From Myoxocephalus aenaeus (taxonomy: Eukaryota > Chordata > Actinopteri > Perciformes > Cottidae): a stretch of 64,000 nucleotides of DNA. Shown piece after piece: positions 1 to 35,260 of this stretch; the first letter of the stretch is position 1, and each line of letters begins with the position of its first letter. The notes beneath the pieces are model-generated. The model did not search any database and had not been told where the DNA came from. It was given only the letters and a program-made list of their open reading frames with translations. The stretch covers positions 416,001-480,000 of the forward strand of contig JBAMJR010000043.1 in assembly GCA_038501785.1 (NCBI GenBank). Direction: 5' to 3'. The position numbers and the translations under genes are program-made.

Positions 1-1656
1 GCCCCCCCCCCACCCCCCCCCCCCCCCCCACACACACTCATAAATATCTAAACTGCATCATGATTTGGACCTACATCATCACTCATCTTCTACACTCCTT
101 TTATCCCTCCCTTCGCTGGTTCTCTCGCCCTCCCCTCCCTTGCTTCAGAGCCAGATGGATTACCTCATCAATCAAAGTTCCCAGAATCACGTCCTGTGGG
201 TGTCCCACCAATGCAGTGTTTCCATTCAACAGTGTGAGGTACTCACTGCAGCCATTTTGTAATAACCCCCCAAAATGTTTCAAGTCATTACTTATCATTC
301 CTTTCTATTCCTCTGCTCATTCTGAGGGAGTCGCACAGGAAACTGCTAATCTCGCTCTTGCACGAAAGACTCTGTAACGCTGTTTGAGATAATTGCATTA
401 TCAAAGTGTCTGGGGGAGGGTTGGGGGGGGGGGGGGGGGGGGGGGTTGAGTGGCCTTGACACATTATGGATGTCAGTCACCTTTTACGGTTGCTGTAAAG
501 AACCCACTTAAATTAGAAAAATTATTTAAGTGCATTTCTAAAGATTTAGGATTAAGATAAATTGTTGCAAGTCTATGTACATCCATAACAAGTTAAAAAT
601 AGAAACGTTGATAAGTATTTTGCTTTTCTTTTTAGAGCTATATCAGTTATGACATCAAAAGAAAAAAAGTCGACAAAAATGTAAAGAGTTTCAAAAGTAT
701 CAAAAGAACTATGACATGGATACACAATTCTATTCAAATCTTGAACACTTGTTTTGCTAACAATGCATTATTAATTTATTAGTGATAAATAAATAAAAAA
801 GAGCCAGACATTATCTTTGATTTTAATCTCCAACAATGCAAGAATAGCAAAGTCAACATTGGCGGTAGCAGAGTTGGAAGATCTTGACCCCCCCAGGCTC
901 TTTGGGTTTTCTAACGCAGAGGAAGCTTTACAATGTCATACAGTATCTGTACTTTTTTCCCTCTTCGAACGGAGCAATTATGGAGCGGGCAATGCTGATA
1001 ACACCTAAGGAATTTGAAGCATGCACAAACAGCCCTTCCCCCATCCGCTTCGCTCTCTCGCCCCTTCCCCCTGCCCTCGTCCCCTTCTTTCCTTCCCTCC
1101 CCCCCTTCTTTCCTTCCCTCCCACTCCATCACCCGGCTCTCTTTCTGTTTCTTTCCTCTCAAATCTGCTGCTCAGATTACTTCCAGCTGGAATATAAAGT
1201 AAATAGCCCACTCAAGAGATTCTTGAAAGGTAATTTACAAAAAGAAAACAAATGAGACTGCATAACATTTTGCGGAAATTTGGAAGTTTTTTACAATCAG
1301 GTTTTGCTGAACTTGATAGAAATTGTTGCAATGTTTTGCCAGAAGAGGTGTTAGGGCCAGAATATTTATGCCTTTTATTTACAAAGATGGTTTATTCTGT
1401 GACAACCTGTTAATGACATCCTGAGATGGTTTGGTTTGACATAACCTGTTCCAATCAAGCAGTGACTGACTCGTGATAGACACTTGTTTTTAAGGGAAAA
1501 CTCTAACAGAAGTAATGTTTATAGATCTCATAGACAAAAGTTGTTGATCTAGATATATAAACTTTATAAACTCTGTAGGTTCAGTCCTAATCTAAAGATA
1601 GCCTTTATGCTTAGGATGAATTCAAAAAAGGTTGAAGGTTTTGACAGTCAGGGATC

Positions 1657-1660
<4 letters not shown>

Positions 1661-1726
<66 letters not shown>
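1661..1726. repeat. (AT)33 microsatellite
   Basis: An uninterrupted run of AT dinucleotides in intergenic DNA upstream of rbms2. Likely polymorphic and able to form cruciforms. Confidence 0.97.
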
Positions 1727-1729
<3 letters not shown>

Positions 1730-1901
1730 TGATATACACATTCACACATGAATACAATAGGGATTCATCTATGTGCACATAGGCGACTCAGTTATTTGTT
1801 TTTTGTTCCCCTCACACGTTCCTCATCAAAACTTCCTCTTTCACACTCTCCCTCAAAAACACATTCCAACCGCAGGGAATGCTTGACTGATTGTCTGAGT
1901 G

Positions 1902-1965
1902 TGTGAGGGTGTGTGGTGAGTGTGTGAGGGTGTGTGGTGAGGGTGTGTGTGTGTGTGTGTGTGTG
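1902..1965. repeat. GT-rich short tandem repeat
   Basis: Two copies of a GTGTGTGAGGGTGTGTGGTGA-like unit run directly into a (GT)n tract. Intergenic. Confidence 0.8.
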
Positions 1966-3206
1966 GTCTGTTCAGCAGACGTGTAAAGCAACTTTTCTCA
2001 CGTGAAGCAAGCACATACATACATCTGTTTGTATGTGCTGTGGAACATGCATAATTTTACTGTTTCTCATTTACTACAACAGGGATATAAATAGTGCTGA
2101 AATACCCTGCTGACTCCCTGTTAAGCACAAGCACAATTACAATTAAACATATGCAGTTTGTTGTAAAAAAAAAAGAAGAAAGAAAAACGCATTAAAACTG
2201 CAACTATAGTCTTCAGTTATTTTTTGTGAGATCAATATGTGGTATTATATGTTTTATTGTCCATCACCTTGAAAAACTGTTTATTTTTTCATTATTTCTG
2301 ACACTAACCAGTCAGCAAATGCAAATCAAAACTACTGTCGTTCATCATGTGTAGATGAATATCTAAAGATGATAAACAAATTAATAGTTTGTTTAACTTG
2401 AGCTACATTTGGGTGCAGATATTTCTTATATATGCAGTTTTATTTTTTACCTTCACTCTGAACTAGTGCGCTCTGCCTCACTCACACAACTTTCAAAGGT
2501 AAACTTTAAAACTTCCCTTTTATCCTCTTTTTGCCCACTCCTTTATGTTCAACCACCGTTAGCTGCCCTTCCCCCTCTGCTAGCCATGCTGACCTTGAAC
2601 CCCACAGCGACAGTCTCAATGACCGAGCCCCTCACTCACACATGAACTCCCTGAACCCTTCCAGGCCATTCATGTCCTCTTTCCTCCTCACAGGGTCCCT
2701 TACTCCCAAACAACAGCCCACTTTGATGACAGAGGTTCACCCCCACACCATTGACGCTGTTGTCTGAGTCTGTGTGTGTGTGTCTGAGTCTGCGTGTGTG
2801 TGTGTGTCTGAGTCTGTATGTGTGTGTGTGAGTTGTTAATGCAGGCAAAGGGTAGTATTTCCTCAACATGTGCTGTTGTCCTTAAATAGGTTGTATGGGT
2901 GGGGTAGTTTCCCATGAAGGTAGACTTTCCTATCCGCTAAGTTTAATGTATTATTTTAGATACCAACAATAAAAGGGGGCCATGTTTCAACCACAGACTG
3001 TATTAAAACGGGACCAGATGAAGCCTGGGTTTTATGGAATGACCTTTGACCTGTATTTCGAAACACTTGAATGTTAGGGTTCACTCCCACATGTCGTGAT
3101 AAATTAAACTGAAAAAAATGGACAATGCACCAACTCTTCTATCCCCAATACTGACAAATCATTAGGAAATTAAACAACTTGTTCACCATCACCACACCTC
3201 ACCCCA

Positions 3207-3266
<60 letters not shown>
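3207..3266. repeat. (CA)n microsatellite
   Basis: About 60 bases of CA repeats, intergenic. It produces the poly-Cys/Val open frame seen on the opposite strand, which is not a gene. Confidence 0.97.
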
Positions 3267-3269
<3 letters not shown>

Positions 3270-4282
3270 TTAGCTACCCCAGAGGTAATAAGTATGGATT
3301 CACAGGCCAGAACACTTGGGATGGAGGGGGCGGGTGACTTAGCAACGAGCCTGTTGACCCAAACAATGTTCCTGTCGTCAAAGTGGCCGGTTGTGCCAGA
3401 CTGAGGTTCTGCTGAGTTTAACAATGTCACTGGTGTGCTCCTAAATGCAGACAGAGGAACCGCCAACAGACTGCCAAACTGAATGACCAACGCAAAGTGC
3501 TTACAGTGCAAATTCATAGAAATGCTGTTCACACCCCTGTATTTGGCATTTTACGGTCCATGCAGAGGGTAAGCAGTGCTCACAGCTAGAGAAGGGGACA
3601 GTCTTTGGTAAAAGGAGGCAGATGTGCTCAGACGTGGGCAGGGACATCTACATTTGGCAAATTCTGCAACTGGTTTAGATGATATTTCTAATAATTCTTA
3701 TAATTTGCATTTCATTGAAAAAATTAATCAACAAATGATGTGAAGTATTGGCCATTCCTTTGAGGACCTTTTACAGGATGCATTAAACCTCTATTATAAA
3801 ATGCTTGTTTGGATCTGTATTGAGCTAGAGGCAAACCTACGTTTTGAGGTTTGGCAAAGTCATCCAGCTCATTTGCTCGTTTGAAAAACAGGCACATAGA
3901 TTCATCAAAAATATGATTCACGTTTTTTCTTGCAGGGGTTTTGGCATCCATCATGAAATGATGTTTAATGCTATTCATAGTGAGCAGTCCATGGCATTGA
4001 TATATGACTTGTACGTTACATAATTCAGGCTACCCCGAGATAGCAGAAATGCGTTGTAGTGTAATTAATACCCATTGCTTTGTAGTGTAACTAGCACTGA
4101 TTACTTTGAATGGCTCAGGTTTCAGCTGCGTTGGGAAACATCTCCCATGCAGCCAATGGCTATTTATAATGTAGGTACGAAGCCAGAGTCACTGACGAGG
4201 ATGAGCTGTGAAAGGTAACTTCAGGACACGGCTCATTCACACTCCGATGGCAAATGTTTACATTTAGTACCGTTTGTGTGTG

Positions 4283-4371
<89 letters not shown>
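4283..4371. repeat. (GT)n microsatellite with one interruption
   Basis: About 90 bases of GT repeats broken once by GTATGT near 4324. Intergenic. Confidence 0.97.
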
Positions 4372-4372
<1 letters not shown>

Positions 4373-6299
4373 CTGCTGTTTAACAACTTTCGTCTGTGAC
4401 CTTCAGAGGAAACTGCAGGACACATTTAGTGTGGCCACCAGATGTGCTGAACCAACTGCTTCACACAATGAGTCCAGTCCTCATCACTGGATCACGCAGA
4501 TGTTTCTATTTTAGGTTGGCTTGGCTGATGGTTGCCTCTGACTACACCTCAAGAGCTTTCACTTCTGATTCAATATGTCTTGTGTGAAGTTGCTCTGCAT
4601 CAGTGTGATGCTGCATAATTAATAAATCACACAATGTTAATGGAAGAAATAATGGGCTGCGTGGTAGGAAGGCGGCAGGATCACCAGCCGATGGGGCAGC
4701 ACAAACCAAACTATATGATGGACTGTTGATCATCAGTTGCCCCTGTGCATTATGTCACATGAGGACAAATCCCAGAGAAAACTCAGTACTACAGTATTAT
4801 TCTACTTAAAAAAAATATACAGCTTTTTTAGTTTTTCAACAGATAAAATGAAAATACAGACTGCTTTAGTTTCCTATTATCATCATCCTCATCATGTACA
4901 CAACTCGTGTCATCCATTGCAGGCAAGTTGATCATGGCAACACAAACAACAAGTGGCTAATTTCGCCACACACGCCCCAAATCGCGTCTGGACCTCAATT
5001 GACAACAATCTTCATTTTAAATGTACTGATGAGTGGACGACTGGAGCAGAAGAGGCTGTGGTGAAGGAACATCTTCATGATTTCATTGTTTCTATTAAGT
5101 TCTTTTTTTGGCCTATTGAATAGGTCTGGGAGACTAATCTAATGTAGTCTATTATGGTGGTGCTCTCTCAATGACATTCATTACTGAAACATCCGGTTTA
5201 TATCTTTTTTTTTTCTTTTCCTTTTTGCAGCAATAAAGTGTTAAATATCTACCGTACACTGAAGATTAAAATCCATACATTTTCAAGTACGTTGTTGATT
5301 AAAGAAGATATGTATTACAAAAATGTTGGCTGTAGAATGATTTGACTCATTGCTCCTTGGCAAAGTTTGATTGTTCATAAATCTTATTTAGTTATTTTAT
5401 TAAGCCATTGAATCGAGAGCAGATCATTGCTACTGATAAATTCATCTTTGTAATGGAGGTGCTCCAATAAAGCTTTGCTTTTATGAACTGCCTGAAAGTA
5501 CATGTTCAAATATATTTATCAAGAGAATATACTTTTGTTTGAGCTTTATATGGATTGTATTCTTTGTGTTGCAAATATCTAAAAAAACAAAACATTTAAA
5601 GAGTGCATAACAATCAATACAAACACACACACAAGGGAAGGTCACTCTCTGGTTGGGTTAAAGGGTGGTCGAGTTGTTATATTGTATGCTACACTTATAA
5701 AGAGTCCTAATGCTGTCATTAGCATTTTTAACATTATAGACCAGCCAGCGCTGATTCAATATGTTTGACGAGGAAGCATAACATATATAGCAAAAACCAT
5801 GTCACGCTGAACATGTTCCTTCATGAACGGCCTTACACTCTCTTGGAAATTTGTACTGTATAGCTTGGCTTAAAACCATTGGGATTTTTTTCATTAAAAT
5901 GTATTTTAAAGCATGTCCACTGAGCCCTGTGTGTATGTAAAGTTGGTTTATGTATGTTTATTTATATAAAGTAGCTACAAAAACGTATATTTGCATTGGC
6001 TATATCTCTAATGAGTTAAATATGTTAGTCATAGACAATAGTACCTTTGGGCTATTGTAATGTGATATGTCCAATGTGATATCATATCATATAAGATTAA
6101 GTTTAATATTGACATTTGAATGCGTATAAAACTGATTAGGAGACAAAGCCAAGAATAAATTCATATGATATCAAATGAAGTGAAGTGAGATTCAAGGAGC
6201 CAATTAAGGACCTCCAAAGGAGAACATAGCACGTCATAACCTGGTCTTACAAGTGTTTTGTCTTAAAGGTCACAGTTTTGAGGCGTTTTGTTTCTTCAG

Positions 6300-6512
6300 T
6301 AATGCCCCCCTTATCTCTGTGGACCCCCTGTTGCCGTGTGGAGGACCCCTGAGACGAGTCCAGGGGCCAGCAGCGGGGCCCCCGTCCTGCAGCCGCAGCA
6401 GCAGCACCACTCGCAGTCAAGCAGCGGGACTCCAGGCTCTCACTTCCCCAGCTGCTGACGTCAGCTGGCAGCCTGGGCTGTGCTCGCCGCTCCGGACATA
6501 GCGCCGAGAAAA
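6300..6512 (+). promoter_or_regulatory. rbms2: rbms2 proximal promoter / 5' UTR (candidate)
   Basis: A GC- and CpG-rich block directly upstream of the rbms2 start codon, in contrast with the AT-rich DNA on its left. It contains CAG/CAGCAG-rich sequence and a full cAMP response element palindrome at 6456-6463. The transcription start cannot be placed from sequence alone, so part of this block is 5' UTR. Confidence 0.6.
6456..6463. promoter_or_regulatory. Full CRE palindrome TGACGTCA
   Basis: TGACGTCA lies inside a longer perfect palindrome GCTGACGTCAGC (6454-6465), 50 bases before the rbms2 ATG. This is the consensus CREB/ATF site. Binding is inferred, not shown. Confidence 0.6.
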
Positions 6513-29370
<22,858 letters not shown>

Positions 29371-29377
29371 AGCTAAG

Positions 29378-29845
29378 GTAAGACAGCAACGGCTGCTCTG
29401 CTCGGTCCGGTTCATTACACACATGTGTAGGCAGATGTTGTTTAAGTATCTAAACTACAAAGTAATTTTGTCAAGTCATTTTGGTTCTGCTTATTCACCT
29501 TCTTGCAGAGATTTTATTTGGCTCGAGCCAGGCTAGGTAGTATCCCTTGTTTTAGTCTTTATACAAAGCTCAGCTAGCTGGCTGCTGCTCCAGCTTCATA
29601 CAGAACGGATGAGAGTGGCTTCTAATCCAGCGATGGAAAGCATACAAGCCTGTTTAAACTGGCCATGGCTGCTTTATTGCAAGAGTCAGTAGCAGATTTT
29701 ATGAAAAAACATACACAAGTACAATTTAATCCAGTATATTGATAAAATGCATTTAATTTAATGAATGTAATTAAAACCGAGGAAACCCCAAACAAGCCAT
29801 TCTAAGATTGAACAGTTTCAAAGAATGATCTGTTGTAATAAATTG

Positions 29846-29895
<50 letters not shown>

Positions 29896-29897
29896 AG
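29378..29897 (+). other. rbms2: Candidate 3'-UTR intron of rbms2
   Basis: Seven bases after the TGA stop (29368-29370) there is a strong donor, AAG|gtaaga, and 520 bases later an acceptor tttgcag|CTCCC. Such a junction only 7 nt after the stop would not trigger nonsense-mediated decay. The usual pyrimidine tract is replaced by (TG)22 (29847-29890), which touches the acceptor. Without splicing, the exon would simply read on into the UTR. Confidence 0.6.
29847..29890. repeat. (TG)22 next to a splice acceptor
   Basis: A pure TG run ending seven bases before the inferred 3'-UTR exon of rbms2. Confidence 0.97.
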
Positions 29898-30010
29898 CTC
29901 CCAGCAAGGTGGGGCCGAGGGCACGAGGTGAATCCAACCAAACAGGATTCCGCTAAACTGTCCTCCATACATCAACAAGCACCCGGACTTGAACATGGAT
30001 AACAAAAGGA

Positions 30011-30013
<3 letters not shown>

Positions 30014-30098
<85 letters not shown>
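30014..30098. repeat. (TG)n tract in the rbms2 3' UTR
   Basis: An 85-base pure TG run followed by impure TG/TTTG repeats to about 30133. If transcribed it gives a long (UG)n in the mRNA. Confidence 0.97.
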
Positions 30099-30099
<1 letters not shown>

Positions 30100-33000
30100 T
30101 GTGTTTGTGTTTGTGTTTGTATGTGTGTGTGTCTGTATTTTTTTTTTCTTTTTAAGAAAAAGGACAACACTTATGTCATTGGACTTTCCTGCTCACATCC
30201 TCAAGAGTCGATCAACCAAAGGTGGGAATCTTCTTCACAGAAGCTGTGATCTATTTTGATATCTGAAAAAAAGGAACATAACAAGAAGTTAAAAAGAAAA
30301 CTAAGAAGAAGAAAAAAACGTAAGAGAGGTTGAAAGACACAGAGCATTATTTTTGTGCACGTAATATAACAAATTCTTATTTTTAACACAAAAAAGCATT
30401 CTGGACATTTCAGGGTGATTCAAGGAAGAGTTGAAACACAATGTGTCTTTTATTTTTTGTAAAATATGCAAACTTTTATTTTTATTTCCTGATGTCTGTT
30501 GTTTGACGTTCTATTTGCAGCAGCGGAGGAATCAATTTGTACAGATTAAAAAAACTTAAAAAACACTTTTGCTGATCTGACGTGTCGGAGGCAAACCGTT
30601 TAAAGCTACTTCTTCCTGTAACTGCTGCAGAGATTTATATTCACGCACAGATGATAATAACAATGTTTGTAGTCTGTTTAGCCTCATTTTTTATTTTACA
30701 TTCTTCCATAAGTGAACAAAAGACAATCAATTATTTCTATTTATATTTGAATTATAATGCAATTTATTTTCTTTTTAGAGTTTTTATCGTGAAACAAACA
30801 TTTATAGAAAATAAATTATTTAATACTGTGGTCTGTAAAGACATGGTGAACCTGACTTAACCCTGCGCATTAACGATGAGCTCTAACATTCGGCTCATTA
30901 GCAGTTTGATGCTTTGATGACAAGTCCTTTATGCACCATTAAGTGACACCTGTTCATACTAATATTTGATGTTTCGTTATAGTGTAACTCCATGTTACAT
31001 CCGTGTCCATGAGAAGTGGTTTTAAGCGGTTTTGCTTTGGCAATCCTTCAGGTATCATTAAATTCATCCTCTGTCGAAGGGATGACATGAACGTGCTTTA
31101 GATCTGAGCAGATAGATTTCTGAAAGATTATGTGTACAAAGAACAATGCAGTTACTAAATTAAGATATAGCTTTGCAAAAGCAATGAGGGAAATCAAATA
31201 GAAGACGAACGCGATCCCTGAGCATAATTAGTTTGGAAGGAGAGGGAGCTGTAAGTCTTTTTTTCAATGCTGCTGTTGTCACCTGAGTTTGATTCTCTGT
31301 CAGTGATTTTTAGTTTGTAGAAAGTTAAATGTTTCTGTTTTTCTTTTGTCTGTCACTTGAAAACCTTTTGAGCTAATTTGCCTTATTTTTGATGAAATTG
31401 TCTTTGACGTAGATTAGATTTTAGCGGTAGATTTGAGCTTTTTACAGAGAGTTAGTTTCTTTTTTTCTCTGCGTAGGGATTGATGCTGTTTTCTTGTGCA
31501 CATTACCTTTTCTCTCGTTTTTGTTTTCACTCGAACTTCCGTTCCAAACCTTGTGTCGTCTGTCCTCATATTGTGTCGGGCCTGTTTGTAGAAAGCCTTT
31601 CAGAGTGGAGAGCTGAACCAAACAACGACTTCATATAGTCCTGATCCAAAAGATTCATACTGATGCTGCATCGGTGCTCAAAGAGGCTTCGAGCACACAC
31701 GCCCCAGATATGTTTTAGTTTATCAAGTGGAGCTTGTGTCACAGTGCATCCAAATATGCTGAACTTTAATTTATGCAGACATCAAAAACTGTAGATATGT
31801 AGATAATAGAAATAATGGTTTTACAAAGGACTGCTCACTAGACCATGGAAGTGCCATTACAGACGATTCTTACAGCCTTTAGTGAGACAGCCTCAATGAA
31901 TTTAGGAGAGATCTCAAATTCAGCAAAAACAAGTTTTAGCTAAGCCTTAATGTTGTTCTCTGGATGAACTGCCTGACCTCTTATAGGATTGACACTAAGT
32001 TGTACATACTACAGAAATGGCAACAGGCTTGTTTGAATGCCATCGAGTCCGTCATCACGTCAGTCGAGTTAGCTGTAGGGATGCGAGGAGCTTTTCTTCC
32101 CGCTCTTCGACCATCCATGTTTGAGTCCAGTGATAAACACAGTGTGAAGACATCTTTCTTAAGGCTCGCAGTTTGATGATTCTGTTTCTAACTTCTTTTT
32201 TTCACTTCAATTTTTTTTGCTGCGTGTTTTTATTGTTTATTTCCGCAACCAAAGATGTTGTAGCCACCCTTTCTTTTAGCTCTCTGTCACCGTTACACTG
32301 CTCTCATTTGTAGACGATCATTTGTTGTGTGTCGCTGGATGAAAGGCCCTTTTTCTGATTCCGACAGATTCAGAAAGAGAAATATCACAATAAGGGTGGT
32401 GACGTGTACACAATATTCCACATTCAGAGCACAGTTTACGGTTTTGTGGGAACTTTTTTGCCACGGCTCTATCTGTCATATAGTAAAGTACATGTACATG
32501 ATCTGGTTTTGTTGACACAAGTTAATTAAGCTGAGTGTACCTCAGTATACGTACTGGGCTGTTGGTGTGTATGGAAACGGTCTCATTATGAACTTCATTG
32601 GCCTCTGCGGACACACAGGAGATCTCCAGAGCTTTCACGGTGGTGACAGTTTTCAGACACGAGAGCTAATTTTGTAAATAGTCTTGTTTTCCCCTTCCAC
32701 TTTCTTGTTTGTTTCTTCGTGTGTGTTTTTATTTTTTTTAATGATTTGTAGCCTGTCCAGATAACACAGTGACTTGCAAGGTTTTCAGATTCAGTGCCCC
32801 ATGAAGGAAATGTCATGGATGTTGTTTATATGTTCAGAGAAATGATATTCCATGTATTAGCCATCGCTTTAATACAAAAACAGGATTTTGAAACTATGAA
32901 ATGACCACTTGTTACAATGACGTGTTTATTTATTTTATTTTTTTCAAACTTGTCAAACTTGTCAGCTCCAAAATAATTGATGATTAAACCTTAAATTACA

Positions 33001-33696
33001 CTTAAACTGTAGAAACACTGAGATCAACGGTGGTGTGCTCTACACACAATATTTAAAAATACAAAAAATCTCGTTGCACTTATTTTTAGTCAACATCAAT
33101 TTGAAAATGCTCTTTTTGTCAATTTTTATGTAGATTTGATGGCTTATTTCATAGCTTCAAAATGTTTTGCTGCTAAAACAGGATTTCCAAGCAGGTGGTT
33201 TGATGTTGCTCATTCTGAATTTTCAAAATGTCCCTTTTTATTTTGATTTGGTTCATACAGAGTATCCCTAATTTGTTTGATTTTCATTCATAACTTCACG
33301 TTAACGTTGTATTTTACATGATTTAAACCCATCATTGTTGTCTTATGATGACACTTTTTAATACAAAATAATACAAATGTGTTGCTCCACACTGTATGAA
33401 CCACGTTGGTGTGAATCCCAGACATTTTGAAAATCTGATGCGCTCATCCTGCTCCTGCTTGTGAACAGTTTTCTTATTTATACAAGAACTCATTTTGTAC
33501 AGTTTTGTTAAGAGGAAATAGGTTTTGATATTTGGTTATTTTGCAAAGCCACTTGGCTACTTTTGTCTTCCTGTGCCAGAGTTGCTAAATTGTCTGTAAC
33601 TTGTGTTTTTTTTTATTTTATTGATTGAGATGAGATTTTCCTTCTTTCTTGGTTTTCTCTTTGAATTTGAATATGTAATTTCCCCCTTTTTTTTAA

Positions 33697-33702
33697 AATA
33701 AA
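33697..33702 (+). terminator. rbms2: Candidate distal poly(A) signal of rbms2
   Basis: AATAAA in a T-rich context, followed by TTGTTTCAGTGATTCAGTGA and a GTGTTTTTG stretch. Best-placed canonical hexamer before the intergenic gap. Confidence 0.5.
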
Positions 33703-33720
33703 AATCTTGTTTCAGTGATT

Positions 33721-34900
33721 CAGTGAACTGTGTTTTTGATTTACGACAACTGTTCGAGTGGATGGGATGTATTATTGACATAATCTGGGTCATTACCTCC
33801 TGCTGTTGTTGCCTCCGCTGTAGTGATAGTTACTGTGCTGGCATGTGTCATCATGACTGAGGGCGTGTGTATCTGCTTTAGCTGCTCAATAGGTCAAAGC
33901 TGACTGAATCTAAATCCACGTTTTGTTACGGATAGTAGGGGATTGAAGTCCTGAAGTAAATTCCTCTCAAAGTTCTGTGGAAATACTTCAATCTCGTCTG
34001 CACATTTTAAGTTTTAGAGAGAGAGAAAGTGTCAAAAATAAAGCTGTGAAGATGCTAATTTAAATATAAATTACAATTTTTAAATGTAATTAATTTATGA
34101 GCAATACAGTATGGGGGCTGTATCGACAAAAGGTAAATGCAAAGGGGCATTATTTCATCAATAAGAATATGAATATCACAGCAATCTTTGAAATAATAAA
34201 AACAATGTTTAATTTGGAATGCACAATTTCATAACTATGTGTTAGGGTTAGTGTCTTATTAGTGTGTTATTTGCCAGATTGATGTAACTATAAAAAGTGC
34301 AGCAAATAATAGCATTCACATATTTTCTGAAACCCAAACTCCCCAGGGTGCCGGTCAGACGTCTAACTCACAGGCAGACAACCATTCACTCAAATTGACA
34401 GCTTTGATTAACTCCTCTAACAAAACAGATACCAAACTGAGTCTTTGGCTTCTTACTGTATCTGTGCACAGAGTTCAAAAGTTGTTTTGTAAGGACAGCT
34501 GTTAAGCATTGAATGAATGCCTTAATACGCCTTCATTCCGCTAACTTGACTTTACCAGTTTACTCCAGCTGTAGATGCACCATGAAATCAAGATTCTTGT
34601 CCCTCTGTTTCACATATGAAGACAGTAAATACAAATGCATGGTTTTAGTATATAAAATAAAGCAGAATCTCTTATATAAATGAGTATAAGCACATTAAAA
34701 AACAATATCAAACCAGGGCCCTAATCCTCGTACCTGGCTTACTGAGTTAGCTGCATAATTTTCAGGATAAGATGACGCATGTCACGCTTTTCGGTTCCAC
34801 AAAGCAAGTTTGGATAAATCCCCATAGTAACACATCGAAGTCCCTTAACCTGCTCCAGGGCAGGTTTACTGAAATTCACTGGATAAGATGGCCACTCCCA
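33721..34900. other. Intergenic gap between convergent rbms2 and faim2
   Basis: AT-rich DNA without a recognisable gene. The open frame on the - strand at 34739-35050 is antisense to the transposase relic over part of its length and has no domain of its own. Confidence 0.6.
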
Positions 34901-34949
34901 CCGGACAAAAAAGGCAGCTCCCTTCCTCATTGATGAAGGAGCGATATTA

Positions 34950-35260
34950 GTTATATTAGTTTTATAGGGAGAGAGTTCTTCGAGATCGCCAAGATCCGTT
35001 CTCACGATGACTTCCTGTACGAGCGCTATCGACCTCCTCGAGCCGTACATTAAACATCACATGCGCAGCAGAGCATTGGCCGTCTCACATACTGTATGCA
35101 GACTGGATCACAGAGTGTCTCACAGACTGGATCATAGCCTTGAGCTTTTTTGCACGTGGTAAATGTTTGTACAGTGTCGGCGATGCAGAGAACATCGGGA
35201 AAGCCGCTACATGCCGTGCTGTTCGTAACGTTTATTTAGCACTTAAGAAACTTATGGATG
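34950..35260 (+). pseudogene. PIF/Harbinger (HARBI1-type) transposase relic, frameshifted and truncated
   Basis: Fragments in more than one + strand frame match the N-terminal part of HARBI1-like transposases in order: REFFEIAKIRSHDDFLYERY-like sequence, then DLLEPYIKHHMRSRALAVSH, then CLYSVGDAENIGKAATCRAV followed by RNVYLALKKL. At least two frameshifts and an internal loss lie between them, and the catalytic DDE domain is missing, so it cannot act. The last segment runs from about 35150 to 35256. The fragment sits between rbms2 and faim2. Identification rests on the remembered family consensus. Confidence 0.75.

Larger units (their letters stand above)
1..6299. other. Upstream intergenic DNA, no gene recognised
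   Basis: No open frame here shows a recognisable domain or a plausible exon chain; the short open frames are AT-rich or lie in simple repeats. The stretch holds a C-rich start (2-38), a 23-base G run (423-445), an (AT)33 tract (1661-1726), GT-rich repeats (1902-1965), a (CA)n tract (3207-3266) and a (GT)n tract (4283-4371). It probably contains distal regulatory DNA of rbms2, but nothing specific can be shown. Confidence 0.6.
29898..33720 (+). other. rbms2: rbms2 3' UTR (inferred last exon)
   Basis: About 3.8 kb of AT-rich sequence with no coding frame, following the last coding exon on the same strand. It contains a (TG)43 tract (30014-30098), several U-rich/AUUUA-like stretches (for example 32925-32946) and two Pumilio-type elements, TGTACATA (32001-32008) and TGTAAATA (32673-32680). 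The best distal poly(A) signal is AATAAA at 33697-33702, followed by a T/G-rich stretch. The extent is inferred from that signal; earlier sites are possible. Confidence 0.6.

Noticed and set aside
3170..3532. 120-codon - strand open frame ending in poly-Cys/Val
   Set aside because: The tail is a translated (CA)n tract and the remainder matches no family I know.
34739..35050. 103-codon open frame on the - strand
   Set aside because: Its first third is antisense to readable Harbinger transposase blocks on the + strand; the rest has no recognisable domain.
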